Positions 35,849 through 46,939 of a DNA stretch of 64,000 nt are shown here, in pieces. Position 1 is the stretch's first letter, and each line of letters starts with the position of its first letter. A model generated the notes under the pieces. It had not been told where the DNA came from. It worked only from the letters and a program-made list of their open reading frames with translations, and ran no database searches. Source of the stretch: Legionella sainthelensi (lineage in GTDB: Bacteria; Pseudomonadota; Gammaproteobacteria; Legionellales; Legionellaceae). The stretch covers positions 2,057,501 to 2,121,500 of the forward strand of contig NZ_LR134388.1 in the NCBI RefSeq assembly GCF_900637685.1, written 5' to 3'. The translations under genes were made by a program, and so were the position numbers.

Positions 35849-38020
35849 TCAAGTCTTTTGAGTTTTATTCTCAAAATCAGGAAATTGGAATTTGGCAAGC
35901 TCTGCAAAATATCCCTCGGTTTGAATTAATTGCTCAAAATTGCCTTCCTGTATAATCCGTCCTTCATCGATCACCAAAATTCGTGATGCACTTTTTAATG
36001 TGGAGAGACGATGAGCGATAACAATCTGTGTGATGTTTAGTTTTGCCAAATACTCTTGAATTTTTGTTTGATTTTGATTATCAAGAGCACTTGTTGCTTC
36101 ATCAAGAAATAAAATTTTTGGTTTTTTTATCAAAGCACGTGCAAGAACAATTCGTTGTTGTTCTCCGCCTGACAAAGATTGCATGCCCTCATTAATGAAA
36201 GTATCCATCTCCATAGGTAAAGCTGAGATCATTTGTTCCAGACCCAGGTGATAAACAATATTCCATGCATCATTTCTCGTGAGATGTTTGTCATTACCAA
36301 TAATGTTTTCGAGTATTGTTCCCGGTGTAAGTACTGATTTTTGGGTAACAACCCCGATTTGTTGTCGCAAATTGGCTAAATTAATCATGTCCATATTAAT
36401 GTCATCATAAAAAATTTGACCATCTAATGGTTTTTCTAATCCCAATAAAATTCGGAATAAAGTTGATTTACCACATCCAGAATTTCCAGTGATCCCAATG
36501 ACTTCGCCAGGATTAATTAATAAATTAATGTTTTTATAAATTAATGGCTGATTGTCTTCATAGCGAAAAGATAAATTCTTGATTTGAATTTTTCCTTCTA
36601 TCTTTATATGGCTACCTCCAAGCTGCAACGGTTCGACTTTTGCTTCAAAAATAATTAGTGATTGTTCAAAAAGAGGCACGATAATCAAAATTGACGAAAT
36701 AAACGTAGTCAGCGTAAGCAAAGCTGAAAAAAATTGCGAAAATGCTGCATTAAAAGCAATAAAAGTACCAATTTGCATCTGCTTGTTGAAGTAAAAATAA
36801 ATACAGAAGAGAATAAGAGTCATGAGCAAGAGTAAGGAGCCATGAATAATATGTATACTAATCCTTATCTTATCTGCTTTGTATCTTGCAATTAAAAGAT
36901 TGGAAAAATAATCAGACCAAATATTAAACGCTCGATATTCACTTGCTGATGCCTTAAATTTCATAATGCCACTGATTACTTGAAAAACAAAACCAGATAG
37001 CTTGGTCAGATATTCGTAGACTTTGCGCTGATGAATAAGCAAACGATGGCTAATGAAAAGAATTGCAGAACTAATTACAAAAACACTTACTAACGCCAAA
37101 ACTGCAAGCATCAGGTTGTAATAACACATTAAAATAAAAGATAAAAAAGCAACGATCACACTAAAGAGAGATAAAATTGTTGATTGGGTAAGCATTTCTT
37201 GAATGGTTGAAACAACCCCTGCACGATAAGCAATGTCTCCGGCATTCAATTGGCGAAAAAAAGTGGGTGTTAATTTAAGAAGCCTATCCCAAATCGCTGG
37301 TTCAAGCCGTCTTTGTATTTTAAAACGAAGATTTAACATGAGAACCGTTTGATTGATTGATAGTAAGAAGAAAATTAATGTATTGATAATTAAGAGAATT
37401 GCTAAAAGTGTAATCTGTCCAGATTCTATAAATTGACTAAAATTATTAAAAAAGTAACTCATTAATATAGGTAAACTCATCAATATAAGACTTAATCCTA
37501 ATTGCAAATATAGAATTGATTGCAATTCGTTTTTTAGAGTACTGAATGAAAATTTAAGAATATCTAAGAGTTTGGTTGCTGTTTTAGGAAGCGGTTTAAT
37601 AAATGAAAAACCATAAGTGTCTATTTTATTTAATTGATTTGGAGATAAAGTAATAACTTCAGTTGGAGTAGAACATTGATAACCACCATTTTTTTTAGGT
37701 ACTAAAACACATGGAGAATTATCCATAAACCCAAGAAAAATACCGAGATCATGATTCCACCATTTTTCTTCAAGTGTCATTTTGTGTATTCGAATACCTG
37801 AGTGAGTTGAAATTTTCTCCATTAAATCATCGAGATCGTCGCCAAGATCGCCACTAGGTATTTTAAGACTAACCTCCATCAATTCAGCTAAATGCAATAA
37901 AGCGTCAATTAATAATTTTTTATTATCTGAAATGGAATGGGTTTTGGTATCTTTATGACCCAATACTTGCTGAATTTTTAATAATCCGGGGGCAATATCC
38001 TCAAGTTCTGAATCATTCAT
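35849..38020 (-). CDS. ABC transporter, NHLM-type export permease/ATPase
   Basis: A 723-residue inner-membrane ABC exporter half. An N-terminal domain of about 160 residues without C39 catalytic residues is followed by six helices (about 165-440) and an ATPase domain with Walker A GNSGCGKST, signature LSGGEQQR and Walker B ILFLDEATSALD. The paired arrangement of a C39-containing ABC protein and a C39-less one with a divergent N-terminal domain is that of NHLM bacteriocin export systems. It overlaps the upstream gene by 4 bases (ATGA), so the two are translated together and probably form a heterodimer. Confidence 0.88.
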   Translation of the reverse strand: MNDSELEDIAPGLLKIQQVLGHKDTKTHSISDNKKLLIDALLHLAELMEVSLKIPSGDLGDDLDDLMEKISTHSGIRIHKMTLEEKWWNHDLGIFLGFMDNSPCVLVPKKNGGYQCSTPTEVITLSPNQLNKIDTYGFSFIKPLPKTATKLLDILKFSFSTLKNELQSILYLQLGLSLILMSLPILMSYFFNNFSQFIESGQITLLAILLIINTLIFFLLSINQTVLMLNLRFKIQRRLEPAIWDRLLKLTPTFFRQLNAGDIAYRAGVVSTIQEMLTQSTILSLFSVIVAFLSFILMCYYNLMLAVLALVSVFVISSAILFISHRLLIHQRKVYEYLTKLSGFVFQVISGIMKFKASASEYRAFNIWSDYFSNLLIARYKADKIRISIHIIHGSLLLLMTLILFCIYFYFNKQMQIGTFIAFNAAFSQFFSALLTLTTFISSILIIVPLFEQSLIIFEAKVEPLQLGGSHIKIEGKIQIKNLSFRYEDNQPLIYKNINLLINPGEVIGITGNSGCGKSTLFRILLGLEKPLDGQIFYDDINMDMINLANLRQQIGVVTQKSVLTPGTILENIIGNDKHLTRNDAWNIVYHLGLEQMISALPMEMDTFINEGMQSLSGGEQQRIVLARALIKKPKILFLDEATSALDNQNQTKIQEYLAKLNITQIVIAHRLSTLKSASRILVIDEGRIIQEGNFEQLIQTEGYFAELAKFQFPDFENKTQKT

Positions 38021-40197
38021 AATAAGTAATCCCTTTCGATAAATCCCTTATAGCGTCCGTTGAGCTTCATTAATTGTTCATGATCTCCTCTTTCAATAAC
38101 GCCTCCATCTTCAATGACAATAATTTCATCACAATATTTTATGGCGCTCAAACGATGAGTGACAATGAGAAAGCTGCAATTCATTTTACGCAAATTCTCA
38201 TAGATTTTGGCCTCGCTGAGAGAATCGAGAGCTGAGGTTGCCTCATCCAGAAGAATCAATTCAGGTTTCTTTAGCAAAGCCCGTGCTAATTCAATTCTTT
38301 GTGCTTGTCCAAGACTTATATTACTTCCCCCTTCCTGAATAGGGTAGTCAAGGCCTCCTTTTAATTTAACTAAATCATAAATACAGGCAGCCTCTAGAGC
38401 CTCAATGATGGTTTTTTCATCAATACTTCTATCCCACATGGTAAGGTTATCGCGAATAGTTCCTTCAAATAGAAAAACATGTTGGTCAACATAGGAAACC
38501 ATCTTAAACAGTTCTTTGGGCGTATAATTTTTTATGCTTTTTCCTTTGAGATAAATTTGACCTGACCAAGGCTCAAAAAGTCCGCAAATCAAATTGAGCA
38601 GTGAAGATTTTCCACCACCTGAAAGACCTGTAATCGCAACTGTACCGCCCTTTTTCAAATGAATATTAATTTCCGACAAGATAGGAGCCTCTAGTTTTGA
38701 ATAACCGAAGTAGAGATCTTTTATATCGACCAAGTTATTTGATTTTATATCATTTTCCTCTATTGCCTTATCATTTTGTTGCGCCAGTAAAACATCATTA
38801 ACTCGAATTAAATCTGCTTTAAGCTCATTGATTTTCAAAAAATTATCCACAATTTCTATCACTGGACCAGAAAAAAGAAGCAATAAAGTATAAATCGCAA
38901 TTAAACCACCAACAGTCATCGTTCCTTGTATAATAAAATGAAGACCCAAGATAACCAGAAAAACTAGATTGAAGAAATACAAAACGCTAGGTAATAAAGA
39001 AATAAGCGCGGTATAAAAATCAATTTTTTGTTCTGATTCAATGAGCTTAGATTTATAACTTAACCATCGAGAAAAAAAACGATTTTCTCCATTCATAAAT
39101 TTTAGGGTCTCAATCATTTGGACACCACTATATTCAATGCCGTATATTTTTGCATGATCTTGTGAGTAACGACGACCAAGATCTATTATTTTTCTCTTGG
39201 TAAGTACAATTGCTAAAAAATTTAATATAGTAATAAAAATTGTAATCAATCCAATGGTTTGATTAATTAAGAGAATCAGCGCAGAATAAATTAATATACT
39301 TAAAATCCCAATGATTGATTCGGATAAAAAATCAGTTGTTTTTGCCGCTATTTCATCAAAAATATGCACCCTATTTGCAATATCACCAGTAGCCCTTTGC
39401 AGATAATAGTTCATAGGTAAGTGCAGAAGTTTATTGAAAAACTCTGGAATTCGTTTGATTGAAAATTTTAATTTGTAGCGGACTACATAATATTGCTGAA
39501 TCCACAAAAGGATTATCGTAATAATTAAAGTGATCGTCATGCCAATAATAAAACCTGGCATCCATTGCTTTTGATGTTTAACAATAATATTGTCAACAAA
39601 AAACTCAATAAACAAAGCCAAAGATGCTTGCGGAATTGACAAAAGAGCCGAAACAAGAACAATATAAATAATTTCTGTTGAGTCTCCCTTTAAATGATCA
39701 CGCAGTAAATCAAGAACTGTTTTTTCTTTTTTACCTCCAGCTTTAAACTCTTTACTGGGTGTAATGCGCAAAACCACACCAGTAAAACCTTTATCAAACT
39801 CTTCAATAGTAATAACTCTAGGACCTGTAGCCGGATCATTGATATATACTTTATTTTTTATAATCCCTTCAATTACCATAAAATGCTCAAATTTCCAGAA
39901 AATAATAAATGGTGTTTGCATATAACGAAGGGTATCTATTTCCTGAATTCGTTTACCTTCAGCATTCATGCCTAGAGATCTAGCGGCTTTGATGATATTG
40001 ATTGCTTTTGAACCATCACGAGTAACACCACAGGCTTCACGCATTTCCTCGGCAGAAATATATAGACCATAGTGAGAAAGAATGATTGCAAGACAAACGG
40101 CACCACACTCCATAGCATCCATTTGTAGAATAGTGGTAGTTTTAACTCGCTTATGCGGAGTATTTAATAAACCAGGATCAAGATCAAATTTAATCAT
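38017..40197 (-). CDS. Peptidase C39 domain ABC transporter, bacteriocin-type exporter
   Basis: 726 residues: N-terminal C39 cysteine protease (about 15-145), six-helix membrane domain (about 165-430), C-terminal ATPase. The protease keeps Gln25, Cys31 (QMDAMECGAVCLA), His105 (KFEHFMVI) and Asp121 (NDPATG), so it should be active in cutting leaders, usually after Gly-Gly, during export. The ATPase has GLSGGGKSS, signature ISLGQAQR and LILLDEATSALD. It overlaps both neighbours by 4 and 8 bases. The four peptide genes 4.4 kb away, converging with this operon, are the obvious candidate substrates. Confidence 0.92.
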   Translation of the reverse strand: MIKFDLDPGLLNTPHKRVKTTTILQMDAMECGAVCLAIILSHYGLYISAEEMREACGVTRDGSKAINIIKAARSLGMNAEGKRIQEIDTLRYMQTPFIIFWKFEHFMVIEGIIKNKVYINDPATGPRVITIEEFDKGFTGVVLRITPSKEFKAGGKKEKTVLDLLRDHLKGDSTEIIYIVLVSALLSIPQASLALFIEFFVDNIIVKHQKQWMPGFIIGMTITLIITIILLWIQQYYVVRYKLKFSIKRIPEFFNKLLHLPMNYYLQRATGDIANRVHIFDEIAAKTTDFLSESIIGILSILIYSALILLINQTIGLITIFITILNFLAIVLTKRKIIDLGRRYSQDHAKIYGIEYSGVQMIETLKFMNGENRFFSRWLSYKSKLIESEQKIDFYTALISLLPSVLYFFNLVFLVILGLHFIIQGTMTVGGLIAIYTLLLLFSGPVIEIVDNFLKINELKADLIRVNDVLLAQQNDKAIEENDIKSNNLVDIKDLYFGYSKLEAPILSEINIHLKKGGTVAITGLSGGGKSSLLNLICGLFEPWSGQIYLKGKSIKNYTPKELFKMVSYVDQHVFLFEGTIRDNLTMWDRSIDEKTIIEALEAACIYDLVKLKGGLDYPIQEGGSNISLGQAQRIELARALLKKPELILLDEATSALDSLSEAKIYENLRKMNCSFLIVTHRLSAIKYCDEIIVIEDGGVIERGDHEQLMKLNGRYKGFIERDYLL

Positions 40198-41466
40198 TTT
40201 TATTCATTACCCAGTTTTTTGTCGATTTTAAAATTGGTAAAATTATAGAAAGAGGATGTTCTTTTTTAACGACAATCTCCACCTTCGTAACAGTACCAAT
40301 TGATAGCTTTTCTTTGGGGCCTGACGAGGTAGTCCAAAGATACCCTGTTGGGGTATCAGACGAATGTTCTAGTTCTATTTTTACTTTAAAAACAGGCCCA
40401 TTTTGTTCAAATACCTCAGCCATTTTTTGATTTTCTAAAATACTTTCAAGACCTTCAGGACTTATAGGTAGCTCACTCACAAAAGTAACTTTGCCAACTA
40501 TTCCACCATATTCAAGTACATTGACATGTTTAGGGAAAACTTTAGATTGCATACCCACAACAATTTTTTTACCAACATCAGCATTAAAAAAGGCAATAAC
40601 CTCTAAATCTTTATTATGAGTGATGATATTAATGAGTGTTTGCTTTTCGGTTAAGAAATCACCTGGCTTCACATACTCATTTGAAACAATTCCATCTTCT
40701 GGACTCACAACGGTTTCAGTTAACTTAATGTTTTCTATCAGTTTTTTTAAATTAAATTGTGATTGCGCCAATTTTTCCTGTAGATCACGGATTTTTGTAT
40801 TCCATGATTCAATATAGTCATTTTTGTCTTGATTCAATTCGATAAGTGTATTTTCATTTTTAGTAATTTGTTCTTTCGAATCATAGTATGCAACTTGTAT
40901 ATCCGTTAACTCCAAACGTGATAAAATTCCCTTTTTAAAAGCAGCTTCCTGAATTTTTAATAAGGACTCAAGACGATTCTTTTTTCTTGTAAACTGTCAT
41001 TAATTGTTTGTGTGTGATTAATAGAATCTTGAATTTGTTTTAAGCGAATATCTATTTCGGATTTTGCAGTTGTTGTCAGCTCGGCCAATTTAATTTTCTG
41101 TTGTTCTATATAATTGCTTAGTTCTTTAGCTTCACCATTCATATTTGGATTTACTAAAGTAGCAAGCAATTGTCCCTTTTTTACTTTAACTCCAGGGCTA
41201 ACCCAAAGTTGCTTTACATACCCTCCAGAAATAGGTGACATCACATTAATAATTTCCGCATTTTTAGCAAAAATTATCCCCTGTCCTTCAACTAAAGTGG
41301 AGATTTGGCCAAATATCAACCAAAGAGCACCGGATACGATCAGCAAGAAAAAGATGATTAAATAAATCCATGACTTTGGTGTAATAATTCTAATATTTTG
41401 CTGAAAATCTTCACGCTCATAAAATGACTCTACTGCCTGCTTACGATAGAGATCTGACTCTTTCAT
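40190..41466 (-). pseudogene. HlyD-family membrane fusion protein, frameshifted
   Basis: Periplasmic adaptor of a peptide exporter. It has one inner-membrane anchor (IYLIIFFLLIVSGALWLIF, about residues 30-50), the biotinyl-lipoyl-like half GYVKQLWVSPGVKVKKGQLLA, coiled coils, and a second lipoyl half VVSPEDGIVSNEYVKPGDFL. The reading frame breaks at a run of six T at 40980-40985. One more base there gives a continuous 425-residue protein (..LQEKKNRLESLL..). It overlaps cNMP and C39 genes at both ends. Because the operon is otherwise intact, a sequencing error is plausible; if real, export would be impaired. Confidence 0.88.
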
Positions 41467-41912
41467 TTTATTTTCTCGTACATAATGCGAATTCTATGAG
41501 TCAGAACAGGGAGAAGCTGGAGACCAATAGCCGGATAAGCATGTATTTGAGTGGTAAAGTCCCATTCTGAAATAAAGATACACTCCACTGGTTCTAAGGC
41601 CCTCACTGAAGCAGTAGTTTTTAATTTATCAATTACAGAAATTTCTCCAATAATTTGTCCCGGTTCTAATTGAGTAATTATCAACTCATTCCCATCGTGT
41701 AAGTTTTTAAAAACTTGAACCGTACCTTTATAAACGACAAAGATGCCAGTCGGATCACTGTTTTCAGCGATAATTAATTCATTCGGTTCGTAATGACGAA
41801 GTGTTACCAAACTAACTAGCGGCCACAAGGCGTTTTTATTTAGCATTTTAAATAAATCGAGTTCTTTCATGAAATTATATAATTCCAAGTTTTCAGAGAT
41901 CGGGTTATCCAT
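41463..41912 (-). CDS. Cyclic-nucleotide-binding domain protein of the exporter operon
   Basis: 149 residues forming one cNMP-binding (Crp-like) beta-barrel: GIFVVYKGTVQVFKN, GQIIGEISVID (the phosphate-binding cassette position) and TASVRALEPVECIFI. The canonical Arg of cAMP binders (RSA) is replaced, as ..KTTASVRA.., so ligand binding is doubtful. There is no DNA-binding domain. Such domains accompany NHLM-type transporters, as separate genes or fused. It is the first gene of the operon, with GGAG before the ATG, and overlaps the HlyD gene by 4 bases. It may gate export activity (inference). Confidence 0.82.
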   Translation of the reverse strand: MDNPISENLELYNFMKELDLFKMLNKNALWPLVSLVTLRHYEPNELIIAENSDPTGIFVVYKGTVQVFKNLHDGNELIITQLEPGQIIGEISVIDKLKTTASVRALEPVECIFISEWDFTTQIHAYPAIGLQLLPVLTHRIRIMYEKIK

Positions 41913-42100
41913 AAGCTTCTCCTGCTGAAGGCATGAAAACTAAGTTCAATTGAGGCTATCTAAAAATATATGCCCTAATCTATTTAAGCTCTATAGATTT
42001 AATAAATGATAAATTTGTTATCTAATTCAAAGATTAGACTGATTTAGGTTATTGAGCAAGGTGACTTAACTATCTCATGTAACTAAATCAATATTGGAGG

Positions 42101-42140
42101 GAAATAGATTGTTTTTACAAACAATCTATTTCTTTTTTTT
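42101..42140 (+). terminator. Perfect hairpin containing the der stop codon, T-tract on the plus strand
   Basis: A 14-bp perfect stem (42101-42114 with 42119-42132), 4-base loop, then eight T at 42133-42140. The T-tract is formed by the poly-Lys codons at the end of der, and the der stop lies in the stem. Canonical termination would act on plus-strand (antisense) transcripts. For minus-strand der transcripts it is a hairpin without a U-run. Confidence 0.6.
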
Positions 42141-43526
42141 GGCGTTTTTTTTCGCATGACTCATTAATCTTCTTTTTTTATTAACTTGTCGCTGTGATAA
42201 CTTATTTTTCTTATCGGCAAAGGGGTTCGTTCCCCCTTTAAATTCGAGTTTCAAAGGAGTCCCAACTAATCCAAGATGCCTAATGAATTCATTATTGAGA
42301 TAACGTTTATAGCTATCAGGCAAGTCAGCCAATTGGTTTCCATGAATCACAATGACAGGAGGATTATGCCCCCCAAGATGAGCATAACGCAACTTAATCC
42401 TGCGTCCATTCACACATGGAGGAGTATGTTTCATGCTGAGATCTTGCAGTAACCGGGTTAATTTTGGTGTAGAAAAAGATTGGATTGCGGAAGTATAAGC
42501 TTCATTAATATCTTTAAACAGATTTCCTACGCCACTTCCATGGAGTGCAGAAATAAATCTAATTTTAGCGAAATTTGCAAAGTGTAATCTTCTTGATAAA
42601 TCGCTTTTAATTTTTTCTTTATGCTCTTCATCCAATCCATCCCATTTGTTCACGGCAATCACTAAAGCTTTACCTGATTCAATAATAAAACCAAGCAAAT
42701 TCATGTCTTGATCGGTAATTCCTTCATTAGCATCCAGGAGTTGCAAACATACATTTGACTCTTCAATTGCTTTTAGCGTTTTAATCACTGAAAATTTTTC
42801 TATTTTTTCATCTATTCGCGATTTTCTGCGCACTCCCGCAGTATCAATTAAAATATACTTTTGATTATCTCTGGCAAAAGGAATGGCAATGCTATCCCTG
42901 GTAGTTCCTGGCATATCATAAACAACAACTCTTTCTTCGCCTAAAATTCGATTAATTAATGTTGATTTTCCAACATTGGGACGACCAGCGAAGGCAATTT
43001 TAATCGCATGTTCCTCTTCAATATCATCACATTGAGGAGCAAAAGGTGATAAAATATCATCCAATAAAGTTCGTATACCACTACCATGAGATGAAGAAAT
43101 CGAATGAACGCTCGTAATACCTAAAGATTGAAAATCAGCACAAGCAATATCATCGTCTAAACCTTCAGTTTTATTTACAACAAGATGCACCTGTTTATTT
43201 AATTTTCGTAAATTGCTTGCGATTTTTTCATCAATACCTGTTAAACCAGCGCGTCCATCAACTAAAAACAAAACAATATCAGCTTCATGCAATGCTACTT
43301 CAGATTGTTTCGACATTAAACCATCAACAGCAATATCGTCAACACCGATACCACCAGTGTCCACAACGATATAATGCTTGTCATCATGATGTGCTTGGCC
43401 ATATTGTCTGTCACGAGTTAAGCCAGGATAATCCGCAACAAGAGCATCTTGTGTTTTTGTCAGTTTATTAAATAAAGTAGACTTACCAACATTAGGACGT
43501 CCAACAAGTGCAATCACAGGGATCAT
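42126..43526 (-). CDS. der: Ribosome-assembly GTPase Der (EngA)
   Basis: 466 residues with the two tandem GTPase domains unique to Der. Both have [10 protein letters not shown]-loops (near residues 8 and 183), with DTGG and DTAG switch motifs and NKTE and NKWD specificity motifs, then a KH-like C-terminal domain and a Lys-rich tail. It is needed for 50S subunit maturation. It follows bamB by 2 bases, the usual bamB-der order. Confidence 0.97.
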   Translation of the reverse strand: MIPVIALVGRPNVGKSTLFNKLTKTQDALVADYPGLTRDRQYGQAHHDDKHYIVVDTGGIGVDDIAVDGLMSKQSEVALHEADIVLFLVDGRAGLTGIDEKIASNLRKLNKQVHLVVNKTEGLDDDIACADFQSLGITSVHSISSSHGSGIRTLLDDILSPFAPQCDDIEEEHAIKIAFAGRPNVGKSTLINRILGEERVVVYDMPGTTRDSIAIPFARDNQKYILIDTAGVRRKSRIDEKIEKFSVIKTLKAIEESNVCLQLLDANEGITDQDMNLLGFIIESGKALVIAVNKWDGLDEEHKEKIKSDLSRRLHFANFAKIRFISALHGSGVGNLFKDINEAYTSAIQSFSTPKLTRLLQDLSMKHTPPCVNGRRIKLRYAHLGGHNPPVIVIHGNQLADLPDSYKRYLNNEFIRHLGLVGTPLKLEFKGGTNPFADKKNKLSQRQVNKKRRLMSHAKKNAKKKK

Positions 43527-43528
43527 GT

Positions 43529-44683
43529 TTAACTCACAGATAATTGATTAAGCATTCCATTGTCCGTTAATACGTATAACTTGCTTCCTATCACAGTCGG
43601 AGAAATACTTATTCCTCCCGAAATTTTGGCACGGGCCAATACTTCACCAGTTTGTGTGTCTAGAAAATGGAGATATCCTGTTTTGTCACCTACAACAATA
43701 TCATTATTAATTAAAGTAGGTTCAGTCAATATCCTTGCTTTCAAACCTGTTTGCTTCCAATTTACTCGACCACTATGTTTATCAAGCGACCATATTACAT
43801 CATGACTATCAGTAACATATAAAGTATTTCCACTTAAAACCATGTTCTTGTATACAGATCCTGGTTTTTTCCAAAGGAATTGTCCATCAGAAAGTGATAA
43901 TGCACCAATAAAACCTTGATAAGTTGCTAAATAAACCACATTGTTTTCAACAATTGGATCTGCATCTATATCGACTAAACGTTCTACATCGCTTGATCCA
44001 GCAGCATAAACGATACTTCGTTGCCAGATCACACGACCCGAATCTATATCAAGTGCATCTAATTTCCCATCAGAAAAACCAATGAGCAGCAAATTTCCCA
44101 TCACTATTGGAGATGAGCTTGCCTTTAAAATCAAACTAGGTGAACCATGCTCCGCTGTCCATAATTGTTTACCACTTGCAGCATCAAATGAATAGACCTT
44201 ACCATCAATTGTTTTGACGATTACTTTGCGGTGCGCAATGGTAGGTGGAGATAAAATTTCACCGGAAACCTTGGCCTGCCATAACTTTTTACCATTGTTC
44301 TGATTTAATACAACGACTGAAGAGTTACTCGAACCCACAGCAATGTATCCATTTGCAATTGTAGGGCCACTTACTAAACCATGTTTCAGGGAGGTAGTCC
44401 ATTTTATTTCACCGTTATTTTTATTCACTGCCTGAACCAGCCCACTGGCATCTGCAATGTATATAATGCTACCTTGAACTACTGGCTTAAGTCTTAAGTA
44501 CTCTTTATTTTTAGACACCTTCCCCACAGAGACGGTCCATTTCTTGGCTACTTTAACTTTATCTTGAATTTCTTTGAGATCTTTAGGTTTAGGGGTGTTG
44601 TCTTTGCCTAACATATAATCATCAAGCTTGGAACATCCCTGTGCCAAAATAAGGAAAAGTAAAATAAAATATTTAATTTTCAT
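43529..44683 (-). CDS. bamB: Outer membrane assembly lipoprotein BamB
   Basis: 384 residues. A lipoprotein signal with lipobox LAQGC (Cys17) is followed by an eight-bladed beta-propeller of PQQ-like repeats (for example [46 protein letters not shown]). It is part of the BAM complex that folds outer-membrane beta-barrels, anchored to the periplasmic face of the outer membrane. It lies 2 bases before der and about 290 bases after the yfgM-like gene. Confidence 0.95.
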   Translation of the reverse strand: MKIKYFILLFLILAQGCSKLDDYMLGKDNTPKPKDLKEIQDKVKVAKKWTVSVGKVSKNKEYLRLKPVVQGSIIYIADASGLVQAVNKNNGEIKWTTSLKHGLVSGPTIANGYIAVGSSNSSVVVLNQNNGKKLWQAKVSGEILSPPTIAHRKVIVKTIDGKVYSFDAASGKQLWTAEHGSPSLILKASSSPIVMGNLLLIGFSDGKLDALDIDSGRVIWQRSIVYAAGSSDVERLVDIDADPIVENNVVYLATYQGFIGALSLSDGQFLWKKPGSVYKNMVLSGNTLYVTDSHDVIWSLDKHSGRVNWKQTGLKARILTEPTLINNDIVVGDKTGYLHFLDTQTGEVLARAKISGGISISPTVIGSKLYVLTDNGMLNQLSVS

Positions 44684-44971
44684 GAAAATAAAACCTCAGT
44701 TTGAACTACCCGAATTTGTTAACTTCTATCGCTCAATTATGCCCTAAATATTCTTATATAGCTCACCAAAAAGTCATATTTATATCTTTAGATGACATAG
44801 TTAATCCAACCCGTTCTCAAATCTGATTCTCTACTAAGCGTTTAATCTTGTGATTAGAGAGAAAAGTTGGAACTAAAGAAACTTTAGGATTCCTCTTTCT
44901 ATAAAGCTATGAACGCCAAAATAAAGTAATACAAAATTCTTATATAAATTTATCAACCTCATAATGATCCA
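44684..44971. other. Intergenic region between yfgM and bamB genes
   Basis: 288 bases. An imperfect hairpin lies around 44831-44865 (CTCT-A-CTAA with TTAGAGAG). Otherwise nothing recognised; it may hold the bamB promoter. Confidence 0.35.
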
Positions 44972-45646
44972 TTATGCAGACTGTACTTTCTTATCTCCTG
45001 AAATCATTGAATGCGATTTGCTTGCGATCTCATTCGTTTTCATTTCTAAAAATAAGTTACCCATCCCATTTGTTTTTACTTCGTCTAATGCTAACTTGTA
45101 AGAATTCATGGCCTCTTGATATTGACCTGTTGCCCCATAAATATCGCCTTTTAATTCATTAATAACTGGCAAATAGGTATTATCATCAATGCTGCTCAGC
45201 TCTTTTAAGGCGTTAGTATAAGATTTTTCTGCTGCGTAGATGCGTGCTATACGAATTTTTGCTATTTGCTTTAAAGCCAGCATTTGACTATTAGAAGCAA
45301 CGCTTTGCAGCTCCTCTTTTGCCTTGTTTAATTTATTTTTAGAAACATAAATCTTGGCAAGAGTCATATGTGCAACATCAGCATAAACCGATCCACTATG
45401 TTCATGGGTTAATTCATTAGCATAAGATCTTACTGCCTTAATATTGTGGTTCGAAAGCGCAACCATCATATGCTCATATGCAATTGAAGCTTGTTGGGTT
45501 AATTTATCTTGATGCCAATGGAGATACCTGTATCCAGCAACACCAAAGAGTATTAGCGATAATACAATAGTAATTAGATTACCATATTGCTTCCACCATT
45601 TTTTTATTGATTCTAATTGTTCCTCTTCAGTCATATACACTGACAT
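44972..45646 (-). CDS. yfgM: YfgM-like TPR membrane protein
   Basis: About 224 residues with a short N-terminal cytosolic part (MSVYMTEEEQLESIKKWWKQ), one membrane helix (LITIVLSLILFGVAGYRYL) and a periplasmic TPR region. This is the YfgM/Tmem-TPR family that works with PpiD at the Sec translocon. The ATG at 45646 is chosen because GGGAG lies 6 bases upstream; a GTG at 45661 directly abuts the hisS stop. Position between hisS and bamB is the conserved gammaproteobacterial order. Confidence 0.88.
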   Translation of the reverse strand: MSVYMTEEEQLESIKKWWKQYGNLITIVLSLILFGVAGYRYLHWHQDKLTQQASIAYEHMMVALSNHNIKAVRSYANELTHEHSGSVYADVAHMTLAKIYVSKNKLNKAKEELQSVASNSQMLALKQIAKIRIARIYAAEKSYTNALKELSSIDDNTYLPVINELKGDIYGATGQYQEAMNSYKLALDEVKTNGMGNLFLEMKTNEIASKSHSMISGDKKVQSA

Positions 45647-45661
45647 AGCACTCTCCCACAC

Positions 45662-46939
45662 TCATTCTAAATAATCTTTTAAAACTTGATGAAGCATATT
45701 TTGATTTACTGTAATTTGCTCTGTTCCACTACGTAAATTTTTAATGCCAATTTGTTCCTGGATCATTTCATCGTCACCCAAAATTAAAGCTAAGAGTGCA
45801 CCACTTTTATCCGCTTTTTTAAATTGGCTTTTAAAACTTCCTCCCGCAGTATTTACCAATACTTCTACTTTAGGATATACATTACGGATTGATTCAGCAA
45901 TCTTAAGTCCACGAACCACTGCCTGATCATTAGTGGCAATGATATATAACGTATTTTTTTTCTCATCTAGCTTTAATAGACTTAAAGTTTCCATCAATAA
46001 ATAAATTCTTTCAATGCCTAATGCAAAACCAGCTGCAGGTGTTGGATTACCACCTAGTTGTTCTACGAGTATATCGTAACGACCTCCAGCACAAACAGTT
46101 GCTTGGCTGCCTAATTTATCTGTAACCCATTCAAATACTGTATGCCCATAATAATCAAGTCCACGCACTAATACAGGATTAATTTCATAAGAAATGTTCA
46201 ATGCATCTAAACCCTCGCAAAAAGACTGAAAATGTGCTCGACTGTTCTCTCCTAACACATCAATTAATTTTGGTGCATTAGCTAATAAGCTGTGCATTTC
46301 AGGATTTTTACTGTCCAAAATCCGTAATGGATTTCGATCTAATCTTCGGTTACTGTCTTCATCCAATCGGTCTTTATGATCCAATAAATATTCCACTAAA
46401 ACTTTCTTATAATGATGTCGCTCAGATAATTCACCTAAAGTATTGATCTGCAATTGAACTAACTCATCAAAACCCAACTGCTCCCAGAACTTACGGCAAA
46501 TAGAAATCAATTCTAATTCAATTAGTGCGCCTGGCATTCCAAATGCTTCGACACCAAGTTGATTAAATTGTCTATATCGTCCCTTCTGAGGTCGTTCATG
46601 ACGAAACATAGGTCCCATATACCACAATTTTTGTTGCTGATTATGTAAAAGACCGTGCTCAAGACAAGCACGAACACAACCTGCAGTTCCTTCTGGTCTA
46701 AGGGTAATACTGTCGCCATTGAGATCGTTAAAAGTATACATTTCCTTTTCAACAATATCAGTGACCTCACCGATAGTACGTTTAAACAATTGTGTATTTT
46801 CGACAATGGGAAAACGTATTTCTTGATAGCCGTAGCGTGTGAGCACCTTAATAAACACTTCTTCTAAGGCACGCCATAGAGCAGTTGTTTCAGGGAGGAC
46901 GTCATTCATTCCACGGATTGCTTGAATTCGCTCAGTCAC
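45662..46939 (-). CDS. hisS: Histidyl-tRNA synthetase
   Basis: 425-residue class II aminoacyl-tRNA synthetase charging tRNA-His. The class II motifs are motif 2 ([19 protein letters not shown]), the histidine-specific [15 protein letters not shown], and motif 3 ([12 protein letters not shown]). The C-terminal anticodon-binding domain begins near residue 325. It overlaps the rodZ-like gene by 8 bases upstream and the yfgM-like gene follows. Confidence 0.97.
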   Translation of the reverse strand: MTERIQAIRGMNDVLPETTALWRALEEVFIKVLTRYGYQEIRFPIVENTQLFKRTIGEVTDIVEKEMYTFNDLNGDSITLRPEGTAGCVRACLEHGLLHNQQQKLWYMGPMFRHERPQKGRYRQFNQLGVEAFGMPGALIELELISICRKFWEQLGFDELVQLQINTLGELSERHHYKKVLVEYLLDHKDRLDEDSNRRLDRNPLRILDSKNPEMHSLLANAPKLIDVLGENSRAHFQSFCEGLDALNISYEINPVLVRGLDYYGHTVFEWVTDKLGSQATVCAGGRYDILVEQLGGNPTPAAGFALGIERIYLLMETLSLLKLDEKKNTLYIIATNDQAVVRGLKIAESIRNVYPKVEVLVNTAGGSFKSQFKKADKSGALLALILGDDEMIQEQIGIKNLRSGTEQITVNQNMLHQVLKDYLE

